Below, in pieces: positions 35,894 to 43,861 of a stretch of DNA of 64,000 nt. Both the position numbers and the translations under genes were made by a program. How positions within the stretch are numbered: position 1 is the first letter of the stretch; every line of letters starts with the position of its first letter. This DNA comes from Bacillota bacterium (GTDB lineage: Bacteria; Bacillota; UBA4882; UBA8346). The stretch lies in NCBI GenBank assembly GCA_023401925.1, contig JAEXDA010000039.1:62001-126000 (forward strand), given 5' to 3'. The notes under the pieces were generated by a model. It had not been told where the DNA came from. It saw nothing but the letters and a program-made list of their open reading frames with translations, and did no database searches.

Positions 35894-36034
35894 ATGGATG
35901 GCCGGCAAATCTCTTTCGAAGTCCGGAACGATCTTATGAAGCATTCCAATATGAGCCCGAAAGGGAACGAAATGACCTGCTTTCTTAAGTCCTTTTCAAA
36001 ATATTTCACAGAGAAATACGTCCATGGCAGATAA
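35894..36034 (+). CDS. Small ORF overlapping the second regulator (possible leader peptide)
   Basis: 46 aa: MDGRQISFEVRNDLMKHSNM, then SPKGNEMTCFLKSFSKYFTE and KYVHGR. AAAGGAGG lies 8 bases before the ATG, far better than the site for the next gene. Its stop (TAA at 36032-36034) overlaps the start of regulator copy 2 by 11 bases, so translation of the small frame probably delivers ribosomes to it. No family recognised. Confidence 0.5.
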   Translation: MDGRQISFEVRNDLMKHSNMSPKGNEMTCFLKSFSKYFTEKYVHGR

Positions 36035-36983
36035 TCAAATTTACACACCCGAAGAAGTTGCCAATATTCTTAAAATATCCCGCTTTACCGTATATCAAAT
36101 GATAAAGCGCGGGGAAATGCCCAGTTGTCAAGTTGGACGAAGAATCCGGATTGAAGCTGCCGATTTGGAACGCTATATTCAAAGTGTTAAATCCGACACC
36201 CCGGCTTTAATCCAAAACCTATCCCCTATTGTTCGAAACACCGCAGATATCGCCTCCCGGAGCGCAATCGGTTTAAAGGATGGATTAATTATCTGCGGCC
36301 AAGATGTGGTACTCGATGTTCTTACAAAGTATCTCGAACGAAAGTTACCCCATTTGCGGTTCCTTAGGCAATATCTTGGCAGTATTCCGGCGCTTTTCGC
36401 ATTATATCAAGGAACGGCCAACTTGGCCACCGCTCATCTCTGGGACGGAGATACGGGGGAATATAACATCTCCTATGTGAAAAAAATATTACCCGGACAG
36501 CGTTTACTCATCTATAACCTGGTCCACCGAATGGAAGGTTTTTATGTGGCAAAAGGAAACCCCAAATCCATTCAATCTTGGGCCGATCTGACCCAATCCG
36601 GCGTCCGGATGGTTAACCGGGAATGCGGCGCCGGGGCCCGGGTGCTCCTGGACGAACAGTTACGGAATTTGAATATCTCCTCCACTCAAATTACCGGTTA
36701 CAACAACGAGGAACCCAGTCATTTATCGGTTGCCAGTTGTGTGGCCCGGGGTGAGGCGGATGTGGGGGTGGGAATCGAAAAAGTAGCTTTACAAGTGCCC
36801 AAAATTGATTTTATTCCCTTACAGAAAGAACGGTATGATTTGATTTTCCGGAAAAACGACCTAAATCTACCGCAATTTCAGGAACTGATCGCCGTGATTA
36901 ACTCAGCTTCTTTTAAAAATGAAATTTCCGGAATGGGCGGTTATGATATCACTCAAATGGGCCAACTGATGGGGGAAATCTGA
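36024..36983 (+). CDS. Excisionase-type HTH regulator with PBP-like sensor domain (copy 2)
   Basis: 319 aa paralogue of the gene at 34918, with roughly 60% identical residues by eye. HTH YTPEEVANILKISRFTVYQM and GRRIRIEAADLERY; a slightly longer linker; sensor domain LIICGQDVVLDVLTKYLERK, NLATAHLWDGDTGEYN, NRECGAGARVLLDEQ, GMGGYDITQMG. Ligand-site text is conserved between copies (AKGNPKSI, LQKERYDL), so both may bind the same or a similar anion while recognising different DNA. Weak own ribosome site; coupling to the small ORF is likely. Confidence 0.85.
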   Translation: MADNQIYTPEEVANILKISRFTVYQMIKRGEMPSCQVGRRIRIEAADLERYIQSVKSDTPALIQNLSPIVRNTADIASRSAIGLKDGLIICGQDVVLDVLTKYLERKLPHLRFLRQYLGSIPALFALYQGTANLATAHLWDGDTGEYNISYVKKILPGQRLLIYNLVHRMEGFYVAKGNPKSIQSWADLTQSGVRMVNRECGAGARVLLDEQLRNLNISSTQITGYNNEEPSHLSVASCVARGEADVGVGIEKVALQVPKIDFIPLQKERYDLIFRKNDLNLPQFQELIAVINSASFKNEISGMGGYDITQMGQLMGEI

Positions 36984-37097
36984 AACCACCTCTCTCTAGC
37001 AAAACGTACTCGAAATAATTACTCAATGATTGTGAACGTTTTACTTCAGCAAAGCGTATCTTCCCCATTTCTGATTGCCGTTTATTTACGATACGCT

Positions 37098-38039
37098 CTA
37101 CTCATAGCCTGAACATTCCTCACATAATCTTTCCATTTCCAAATGATCGGTTTGGATAGCGTAGGTATAAAGTTCCCGCTTGTATCGGGTTTCTCCCTTT
37201 TTGTCGTAGACGATTCCTTCCGGCGTGAATTCAATATGCAAAGGAACAGGCTCCATCTTTTGGTCGTCACAAATATTCGGAGTGAGTCCCGGGCCAAAAG
37301 AAATCCGGTTCCCCTTGGGATCGGTCATCATAATCCGATCGCTGGAAGTAATCAACGATTGAACATCCCCTGCCGGGGTAAAGCACAAAGAATTGTCATC
37401 CCCGGACATCCCGTTGGCATTAAAGTCATAAGCCGTGATTTTCCCGATAGGCGTATCGACCGGTAGGGGGCTCTTTGGTTCCAGAGACTGCAAGGTCCCG
37501 TCGGGATAAAGGGAAAAGCCGATCCGGATCGGTATCTTCCCCATCGGGGTGTCAATCATCAACGAATCTTTCGGCCAAAAAGTCAGGCTTCGCATGGCGC
37601 CGTTTTCATAAAAATGAATACTGATGATTTTCCGTTTAAACTCCGCAAACGGCAGCTTGAAATGAAACTCCTCGGCCAATTCGTACTCATTGGCTTCGCT
37701 CCAGAAGCCGGTCAGTTTGCCGTTTAGCGGAAAGAGGCGGCAAATATTGCCGTTTTCATAAAAAGTGAGTAACTCGGCAGGAAAAATCCCAATTGGAGTG
37801 GCAATACGCGTTTGTTCATGAAGGGAGATGCTCTTTAGAACCCCGCCCCGATGAAATGAAAGCGAACGGGCATATTTGCGGCGGGATCCGCCATCGCCAT
37901 ACTGGGGTATTAGTTTTCCATAGGGAGTCCGTAATTGGTTCGGGCTATGAAGCATGCATTCAGCCACCGTCCCATCGGGATAAAATTCAATGGAGTCGGC
38001 TCCTGTCAACCACCCATACCGGGTTGAAACGGTATTCAT
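37098..38039 (-). CDS. MORN-like repeat protein at the end of the anf operon
   Basis: 313 aa, no assigned function. It carries repeated short beta motifs of the type (I/L)xFYPDGT(V/L)xxC or FYENGxxxSL: DSIEFYPDGTVAECML, LTFYENGNICRLFP, IHFYENGAMRSLTF, FSLYPDGTLQSLEP, LCFTPAGDVQSLIT, IEFTPEGIVY, each followed by TP(M/I)GKI-like turns. This resembles YwqK/MORN-type beta sheets. The ATG has GGAGG upstream and follows the AnfO stop by one base, so it is translated with AnfO. No signal peptide. A scaffold or assembly role for the nitrogenase is a guess. Confidence 0.75.
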   Translation of the reverse strand: MNTVSTRYGWLTGADSIEFYPDGTVAECMLHSPNQLRTPYGKLIPQYGDGGSRRKYARSLSFHRGGVLKSISLHEQTRIATPIGIFPAELLTFYENGNICRLFPLNGKLTGFWSEANEYELAEEFHFKLPFAEFKRKIISIHFYENGAMRSLTFWPKDSLMIDTPMGKIPIRIGFSLYPDGTLQSLEPKSPLPVDTPIGKITAYDFNANGMSGDDNSLCFTPAGDVQSLITSSDRIMMTDPKGNRISFGPGLTPNICDDQKMEPVPLHIEFTPEGIVYDKKGETRYKRELYTYAIQTDHLEMERLCEECSGYE

Positions 38040-38040
38040 T

Positions 38041-38667
38041 TCATTTCCTCCTCACAGGAACGATTTTCACTTTAACGGCCCCATCTTCCAGCGTTTCCGC
38101 CTCCGCCTGCATATTAAAGCCGGACAGTTCCTGTTCAAACCAGCAAGGAACATGATCGCAAAGGATTTCCAATTCTTCAAAAGAAACATTTTGAAAAAAA
38201 GGCTTTAATATTTTTTGGGACGGGATATGTTCCTGCCCTTGATCTTCCAAACTCTGACGGAGATCCAAAAAATAATGGCCTTGATTATCCCGGGCAACCG
38301 GGGTGGGAACCGTTTTCGTGATGGATTTCCCGGCCATCTTTGCAATCTCGGTGGAAATGCTGTCGAAATACCGATCCGGTTTTCCCGTTGCTTCCCATAA
38401 AATCATGCCCAAGCCTTCAAAAATGGCTCCCGGAATACAGCGGATTTTTGAGCTGATAAGAATCCGGCAATCACCGAGATTTTGCACAAGGGCACGAAGC
38501 TCCTCTTGGATCTCCGGCAATTCCAACCCATCTTCGATCCGATAAGCAATTTCTTGGACATCGATCCAATGTTGGCCTTCTTTCCGGAATACTTTGATGA
38601 TCCCGTTTTCCTTCAAAGAAGCGGTCTGGCCGCAGGAATCCATCATAATGCCTATCTTCTCTTCCAT
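38041..38667 (-). CDS. anfO: Fe-only nitrogenase accessory protein AnfO
   Basis: 208 aa. ATG 38667 (MEEKIGIMMDSCGQTASLKE) with GAGGAGGG upstream; a longer reading has no ribosome site. The family features are the N-terminal sensor-like half, DCRILISSKIRCIPGAIFEGLGM and a His/Cys-containing C-terminal half. AnfO is found only with Fe-only (and some V) nitrogenases and is needed for diazotrophic growth on that system in Azotobacter and Rhodobacter; its exact job is unknown. Confidence 0.85.
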   Translation of the reverse strand: MEEKIGIMMDSCGQTASLKENGIIKVFRKEGQHWIDVQEIAYRIEDGLELPEIQEELRALVQNLGDCRILISSKIRCIPGAIFEGLGMILWEATGKPDRYFDSISTEIAKMAGKSITKTVPTPVARDNQGHYFLDLRQSLEDQGQEHIPSQKILKPFFQNVSFEELEILCDHVPCWFEQELSGFNMQAEAETLEDGAVKVKIVPVRRK

Positions 38668-38692
38668 CGGACCCTCCTCACGAAAACAATCC

Positions 38693-39238
38693 TCATATCG
38701 ATCCCTGATGCGACGGACTATGAAATATCTTTTCCTCTTCGGCGGCATTTTCTTTGGCCGTGATCTCCAGCGGCTTCAATCTGTATACGGCTACCCTTCT
38801 TCCATCCAGGGCGGAACGGTATTTCTCAATGAATTTTCCAGATAAAGAACGATGATAGTACTGGGGCAAATATTTGTCGGCCAATTGCTGCAAAGCTCCG
38901 GCGGCTTCTTCAAAATCGCTCAATTTTTCCGCCGTTCCAAAAAGCATGACACTCAAGTAGGAAGTATCGGCGTGACAAGGCACCGGATCGGTTACCGTAC
39001 CGTATTCCTCATATACCGTAAAGGTAACGGGCGGACTTTGGGAAAGGATAGCATCTTTTTTGCCCGAACCCATACCGTGAAAGTAAACCGCTCCGCGATA
39101 CCATACAAAATTAACCGGTACCGCATAAGGCAGGCCCTCGGCCACCATAGCCAGGACACCGGTCCGGGTACGCCCGAGCAAAGCTTCAATTTTCCCCTGA
39201 TCGGTGCAGATTCTTTGAGTATAACGAATTTGATTCAT
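38693..39238 (-). CDS. Pyridoxamine-phosphate-oxidase-like split-barrel flavoprotein
   Basis: 181 aa. Split beta-barrel of the NimA/PNPOx-like group: ALLGRTRTGVLAMVAEGLPY, VNFVWYRGAVYFHGMGSGKK, DTSYLSVMLFGTAEKL. Probably binds FMN or heme, or another cofactor. ATG 39238 overlaps the amidotransferase stop (TGATG) and has AAAGGAG upstream, so it is cotranslated. The C-terminal tail (AKENAAEEEKIFHSP) is charged. Role in the anf operon unknown; similar proteins detoxify nitro compounds or handle flavins. Confidence 0.82.
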   Translation of the reverse strand: MNQIRYTQRICTDQGKIEALLGRTRTGVLAMVAEGLPYAVPVNFVWYRGAVYFHGMGSGKKDAILSQSPPVTFTVYEEYGTVTDPVPCHADTSYLSVMLFGTAEKLSDFEEAAGALQQLADKYLPQYYHRSLSGKFIEKYRSALDGRRVAVYRLKPLEITAKENAAEEEKIFHSPSHQGSI

Positions 39239-39951
39239 CACAGCTCTCCTTTCCGTTCCATTGTTTCAAGCCGTGTTAAAAAGGTATCCATCCATTGGTT
39301 GGTCTCCCCGAAATACTCGGAGTTGGCCAGGATCTTTTCGGCTGATTCCACGTAGGGTCCGGGCTGCATTTCATCCGCACAGTTGTTGAGCAGGTTTTCA
39401 ACGATTTCCGCAGTATTTTCCAAATGGAATTGAAAACCAAGCACCCGCCTTTTATAGATAAAGGCCTGATGCCGGCAAGCCTCGCTCTCCGCCAACAAAA
39501 TGGCTTCCGCCGGCAGAGAACTGAAAGTATCGCCATGCCATTGGAAGACCCGGGTCTGCCGGGGAAAAAACGAAAATAGCGGAGATGCCGCCGCTTCCTC
39601 ACTCCAGTGGATTGGAAACCAGCCGATTTCAACCGCGGGATTGGGCGTTACCTTGCCACCAATCACTTCGGCAATCAACTGAGCTCCCAAACAAATTCCC
39701 AGCACCACCTTTCCCCCGGCGATACTTTCCCCGATGAATCTTTTCTCTTCGGCAAGCCAGGGGTATTGCGCCTCTTCATCAACATTCATCGGGCCGCCCA
39801 TGATCAGGAGCCAATCAAAATCATCCTGATCCGGAAACCTTTGATCCTGATAGACCAAATTACTACTGACAAAATGCCCCTTCGTCCTGGCCCAATCTAA
39901 AATGGTTCCGGGGTTTTCAAAGGGAACATGTTGCAAATAATGAATCCTCAT
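39238..39951 (-). CDS. Class I glutamine amidotransferase-like protein
   Basis: 237 aa GMP-synthase-type amidotransferase domain. Nucleophile Cys in VVLGICLGAQLIAEV, substrate LIMGGPMNVDEEAQYPW, His/Glu in VLGFQFHLENTAE. No synthetase domain, so it could be a gamma-glutamyl hydrolase or donate ammonia to an unknown partner. AGGTG lies upstream. Placed between homocitrate synthase and the split-barrel protein; a role in nitrogen sensing or ammonia assimilation is speculative. Confidence 0.85.
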   Translation of the reverse strand: MRIHYLQHVPFENPGTILDWARTKGHFVSSNLVYQDQRFPDQDDFDWLLIMGGPMNVDEEAQYPWLAEEKRFIGESIAGGKVVLGICLGAQLIAEVIGGKVTPNPAVEIGWFPIHWSEEAAASPLFSFFPRQTRVFQWHGDTFSSLPAEAILLAESEACRHQAFIYKRRVLGFQFHLENTAEIVENLLNNCADEMQPGPYVESAEKILANSEYFGETNQWMDTFLTRLETMERKGEL

Positions 39952-39993
39952 GAATTTTCACCTATCCTTATAACCAATCCAACGTTTATCTCT

Positions 39994-40815
39994 TTACGCC
40001 AGGGCGATACTTTTTCCTGGAAAAACAGGATGCGTCAAAATTTCTTCGGCCTCTGACAACTTTCCCAAATCCAAACCCGTTTCCACTCCGTACAAAGTGT
40101 TTAAAACGTTGACTACTTGTTCCAGGGACGCATTTCCAGCCCGTTCTCCAATCCCCCCCACCGTAACACTGGCAAATTCAACACCAGCCAGAATAGCGCT
40201 AATCGTATTGGCAACAGCCAGTCCGAAGTCGTTGTGGGCATGGATCTCCATCGGCAGCGCGCACCCAGAAACCAGTCGTTTCATCTTCTGATAACAGCCA
40301 AACGGTTCCAAATACCCGACGGTATCGGCGAAACGAATCCGCTCCGCCCCCATTGCGGCAGCTATTTCAGCCACCTGCAAGAAAAAGTTTTCATCGGCCC
40401 GGGAAGCATCCTCAGCGCCCACTAAAACGCGACAGCCAAAGCTTTTGGCATAGGCGACGGCTTCTCTCAATTTATCCAGCACCCACTGACGGTCCTTTCC
40501 AAGTTTATAGCGGATGTGCAAATCCGATACGGGAATCGAAATATGAATCCACGAAAAGCCGCAGCGAACCGAGGCCTCAATATCTTGCAAATTCGCCCGG
40601 TTCCAGGCAATCACCTGGGCTTGCATTGGCTTGGAAGTAAGGATGGACAAGGCAGCCTGTTCCTCTTTGCCCATCGCCGGTATACCGGCTTCGATGGCAA
40701 AAACAGCGGCGCGATCCAAACATTGAGCAATCGCTAATTTTTCAGATGCGGAAAATATCAATCCCGGCGACTGTTCTCCATCCCGTAACGTGGTATCGAC
40801 AATGTATGCTTTCAA
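39994..40815 (-). CDS. nifV: Homocitrate synthase, catalytic omega-type subunit
   Basis: 273 aa. Contains the complete catalytic barrel: DTTLRDGEQSPGLIFS (1-25), LVGAEDASRAD, and HAHNDFGLAVANT with both metal His residues, ending shortly after GGIGERAGNASLEQVVNVL. It lacks the C-terminal acetyl-CoA regulatory part of one-piece NifV (about 380 aa). This matches the NifV-omega half known from Clostridium pasteurianum. It makes homocitrate, an organic ligand of nitrogenase cofactors. Overlaps the alpha-type gene by 4 bases. Confidence 0.85.
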   Translation of the reverse strand: MKAYIVDTTLRDGEQSPGLIFSASEKLAIAQCLDRAAVFAIEAGIPAMGKEEQAALSILTSKPMQAQVIAWNRANLQDIEASVRCGFSWIHISIPVSDLHIRYKLGKDRQWVLDKLREAVAYAKSFGCRVLVGAEDASRADENFFLQVAEIAAAMGAERIRFADTVGYLEPFGCYQKMKRLVSGCALPMEIHAHNDFGLAVANTISAILAGVEFASVTVGGIGERAGNASLEQVVNVLNTLYGVETGLDLGKLSEAEEILTHPVFPGKSIALA

Positions 40816-41861
40816 AATTCCACCTCCCGGATCACCTGGGCCAACTGTTCATCGGAGAGTGGTCCCTTTTGCCGGATTGAAACTTCACGGACTTTTTCCA
40901 ATGCACCGGGCAAGGCCGCCGGATGGATATTCATACCCAATTGCCGCAATTTCTCGCTAAGCGCAGCCCTGCCGGAGTGCTTTCCAATCACAATCCGCCG
41001 AATAAGACCCACAGTTTCGGGGGAAAACGGTTCGTAAAGCTCACTCTTTTTCATGACGCCGTCCACATGAATCCCCGATTCGTGGCTAAAAATACCCGAA
41101 CCGATAATTGCTTTATTTTCCACGATCCTCTGACCAAGCTGCGCCAAAACCTCATGGCAAAACGGCGCCAACTGAGGAGATACCGTCAAAGGAATTTGCA
41201 GAAGATATTTGGCGCTCATGGCCACTTCTTCATAGGCCGGACATTGCCCCACGCCCCCCACAGATACCGCCACATGGCGGATACCGCTTCGCAAAGCGCT
41301 CAAGACATTGGCGGTAGCCATCCCCATCGAATTATTAGCGTGATATTCCAGCGGACAGCCGATTTTTTTCCGCAGGTCAGTCAACAAACGTTCCGTGGCG
41401 AAAGGTTCCATCCTTCCTTCCCGATCGGCGACAATCAAACGCTGGATACCTCCCTGTTCAATGAGGTCTTGAAAAACTCCCACCCTCTCCGGGGTGCAGT
41501 GGTTTCCATCCATGCAACCCCAGCTAATTCCCATTCCATAGCGGTGCGCTGTTTCCAAAGCCCTTTCGAAACGGGCCTTATTCTCCCTTAACGGGTCAAA
41601 TTCGATTACAATCCGTCCGCACCCTCCTCGATGGGCGCGTTGGATCTCCGATGTTTCGGCGTTTAGCCACACTCGCACATTTTCGGACTGGCTCAAGGTA
41701 TCCGGAGAACTTTTCTGGAATAGCTCTACCGGAATATCCACAACAGCCCCTGTGGCCCGGAAGATTTTATCCGCCAGCAAAGGTATTTTTGGCGAAGCCA
41801 GTCCCTGAGCCCGGGTAATCCAGCGGATGGTCTCATCGAAAAAAAATAATGCCGGTTTCAT
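40812..41861 (-). CDS. Homocitrate synthase, degenerate alpha-type subunit
   Basis: About 349 aa from ATG 41861 (MKPALFFFDETIRWITRAQG). Same barrel fold and the C-terminal extension (SHESGIHVDGVMKKSELYEP, then IGKHSGRAALSEKL) but with a ruined active site: the R-D-G-E-Q motif is DETIRW and the metal pair HAHND is HANNS. It should therefore be a non-catalytic partner that supplies the C-terminal domain to the omega subunit, as in the split NifV of Clostridium. Overlaps that gene and is transcribed before it. Confidence 0.82.
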   Translation of the reverse strand: MKPALFFFDETIRWITRAQGLASPKIPLLADKIFRATGAVVDIPVELFQKSSPDTLSQSENVRVWLNAETSEIQRAHRGGCGRIVIEFDPLRENKARFERALETAHRYGMGISWGCMDGNHCTPERVGVFQDLIEQGGIQRLIVADREGRMEPFATERLLTDLRKKIGCPLEYHANNSMGMATANVLSALRSGIRHVAVSVGGVGQCPAYEEVAMSAKYLLQIPLTVSPQLAPFCHEVLAQLGQRIVENKAIIGSGIFSHESGIHVDGVMKKSELYEPFSPETVGLIRRIVIGKHSGRAALSEKLRQLGMNIHPAALPGALEKVREVSIRQKGPLSDEQLAQVIREVEF

Positions 41862-41922
41862 GCCGCTCGCCCCTTTCCTCACGGTTTTACTTTGCCCTCC
41901 GGCGCCCCTGAGACCAGGCGCT

Positions 41923-42288
41923 TCAAACCGCCGCCGCCCCTGTCTCCCCATTGCTGACTCTGATCGCATCGCTGATAGGCATTACGAAAATTTTACCGTC
42001 GCCCGGCCTACCCTTGCTATTGACATGGATAATCGTCTCCACGACGGTTTTAACGTCGTTATCATTGATTACGATTGACAAAAGCCGCTTGGGAATGAGC
42101 CGGTGTTCTTCCGACACCGTTTCCAGCACTTTTGCCGAAACCGTTTCATCCCTTACCGTAAAATGCACCTTTTTCTTGCCTCTGCCCAATACTTTGCTGC
42201 AGTTGAGAGCGGCAAATCCTTTTTGCAACAGGGCATTTTTGGTCTGATTAATCATATCGATCCGGATGACTGCCACGACTTCTTTCAT
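41923..42288 (-). CDS. nifI2: Nitrogenase PII-like regulator NifI2
   Basis: 121 aa GlnB/PII family. Start MKEVVAVIRIDMINQTKNAL, phosphate/T-loop region CSKVLGRGKKKVHFTV without the uridylylation Tyr, B-loop GRPGDGKIFVMPI. NifI1 and NifI2 form a complex that inhibits nitrogenase component 1 when ammonia is sufficient (low 2-oxoglutarate) in methanogens and anaerobic bacteria. Directly follows nifI1 (13 bases). Normally these genes sit between nifH and nifD; here they follow nifB in an anf operon. Confidence 0.92.
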   Translation of the reverse strand: MKEVVAVIRIDMINQTKNALLQKGFAALNCSKVLGRGKKKVHFTVRDETVSAKVLETVSEEHRLIPKRLLSIVINDNDVKTVVETIIHVNSKGRPGDGKIFVMPISDAIRVSNGETGAAAV

Positions 42289-42301
42289 AGCGATTCCTCC
42301 A

Positions 42302-42628
42302 TTACAATTGATTGACGCCGGAACTTACAGTATAAACTTCTTCCACCGGACTGATAAAAATTTTGCCGTCTCCAAATTTACCGTTTTCTCCGGTCCGGGC
42401 ATTTTGAACGATGATATCAATGATTTTCTGCCTGTTTTGATCCTCGCACACAATAAACAACATTTCCTTGGGGAGTTCGTCGTAAACTATATCTCCGCAT
42501 TGAAGCCCCCTTTGGCGGCCTCTTCCCACCACATCCATTTTGGTGACAGCCGGAAATCCGGCATCCACCAATTGAGCCAAAATCTCTTCCACTTTTTCAG
42601 GCCGGACAATTGCCCGAATCATAATCAT
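42302..42628 (-). CDS. nifI1: Nitrogenase PII-like regulator NifI1
   Basis: 108 aa GlnB/PII family. ATG 42628 (MIMIRAIVRPEKVEEILAQL) is chosen because AAGGAG is 9 bases upstream; an earlier ATG overlaps that site. T-loop VVGRGRQRGLQCGDIVYDEL and B-loop GKFGDGKIFISPV fit NifI1. Acts with NifI2 on component 1. Follows nifB by 110 bases. Confidence 0.92.
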   Translation of the reverse strand: MIMIRAIVRPEKVEEILAQLVDAGFPAVTKMDVVGRGRQRGLQCGDIVYDELPKEMLFIVCEDQNRQKIIDIIVQNARTGENGKFGDGKIFISPVEEVYTVSSGVNQL

Positions 42629-42738
42629 CTGAGTCATCTCCTTGATTTCTAAATTCACCTGGAAAATACTTTCGACCATGGTCGCCGGAACGAAACGAGT
42701 TTACCGCCAAGACAGACAGCACAGAGAAAACTTTGCAT

Positions 42739-43710
42739 TCACGCTACACCCGGATCGGACGGCTGAAAATTATTTTCCCTACGGACTGTGGCCGGACCCT
42801 TTTTTGAAACATCAGCGAATCGGCAAGCAATATCCCGCTCCAGCAGCCCGATGGCATCGGCCCGGCATTGCCTGCAATGGCACATCTGCTGAATATCCTT
42901 CCGGCTTATTTCCCGCAAGCTCTTCAGTTCCTCCGGGCTTGGCGGAGCCATAGCCTGAAAGCGGCTACCCTGAGCCGGAATCAACGGAATGATATTGGTC
43001 ATGAACACTCCCAATTCTTTAGCCTTCTTTACCACCAGCGGAATATGGGCGGCATTGATACCGGGAATCATTACAATGTTCACTTTCACGCAAACGCTTT
43101 TCCCAACCAAATAACGGATACCTTCGATTTGGTTTTCAAGTAAAATTTCAGCCGCCGCGACCCCGGTATGCCGTTTCCCCCGGAAATCGACAAAATGATA
43201 AATAGCGGCTCCTATCTCCGGATCGATACAATTGAGGGTAACAGTAACGTGGCTGACACCTAGTGCCACCAGCTCAGGCCCGTATTGAGGAACCATCAAT
43301 CCATTGGTGGAGAGGCAAAATAAACATTCCGGATCCTCCTCACGGATCAAAGCAAGGGTCCGTCGTGTTTGCTCCCAATTGGCCAGGGCATCTCCGGGAC
43401 CGGCGATACCAACCACCGAAAGATTGGGCAAGGCCCGCTTTACTTGGATGAACTTATCTCTGGCCGCTTCGGGGTTTAAAATTTCCCTGGTCACTCCAGG
43501 CCGGCTTTCATTGACACAGTCAAATTTACGGTTGCAATAATGGCATTGAATATTGCAAGCGGGTGCCACCGGCAAATGCATCCGGGCATACTGATGGGCC
43601 GCGTTCACCGAGTAACAGGGATGTTTAGCCGTGGCGGCCGACAATTCCCACGGCGCTTCTTGCGCCGCACCTTGCGCCGCATCTTGCGATGACAAGTTTT
43701 CCTGGGACAT
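42739..43710 (-). CDS. nifB: NifB-co synthase (radical SAM, no NifX domain)
   Basis: About 323 aa. Radical-SAM ligands CNIQCHYCNRKFDC, then ESRPGV and VVGIAGPGDALAN (SAM site), a C-terminal MCHCRQCRADAIGLL motif with the auxiliary cluster Cys residues. Makes the 8Fe-9S-C precursor needed by all nitrogenases. The ATG at 43710 (MSQENLSSQDAAQGAAQEAP) has GGAGGGG 9 bases upstream. Stops without the C-terminal NifX-like domain of proteobacterial NifB, as is usual in archaea and Clostridia. The short N-terminus contains an AAQGAAQEA repeat. Confidence 0.95.
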   Translation of the reverse strand: MSQENLSSQDAAQGAAQEAPWELSAATAKHPCYSVNAAHQYARMHLPVAPACNIQCHYCNRKFDCVNESRPGVTREILNPEAARDKFIQVKRALPNLSVVGIAGPGDALANWEQTRRTLALIREEDPECLFCLSTNGLMVPQYGPELVALGVSHVTVTLNCIDPEIGAAIYHFVDFRGKRHTGVAAAEILLENQIEGIRYLVGKSVCVKVNIVMIPGINAAHIPLVVKKAKELGVFMTNIIPLIPAQGSRFQAMAPPSPEELKSLREISRKDIQQMCHCRQCRADAIGLLERDIACRFADVSKKGPATVRRENNFQPSDPGVA

Positions 43711-43861
43711 GATGCTCAACCCCCTCCAATTCTGCCGGGTCAGGCTGCCGAAAAATCTTGCCAAAACAATTTTCGATCTATATGAAGCAAATACTTTATC
43801 AGATATTTCTTAAGCCTCCCGCTTTTCGGCAGCCCTCGGCAGAAGCTTTTGATTCAACGCC

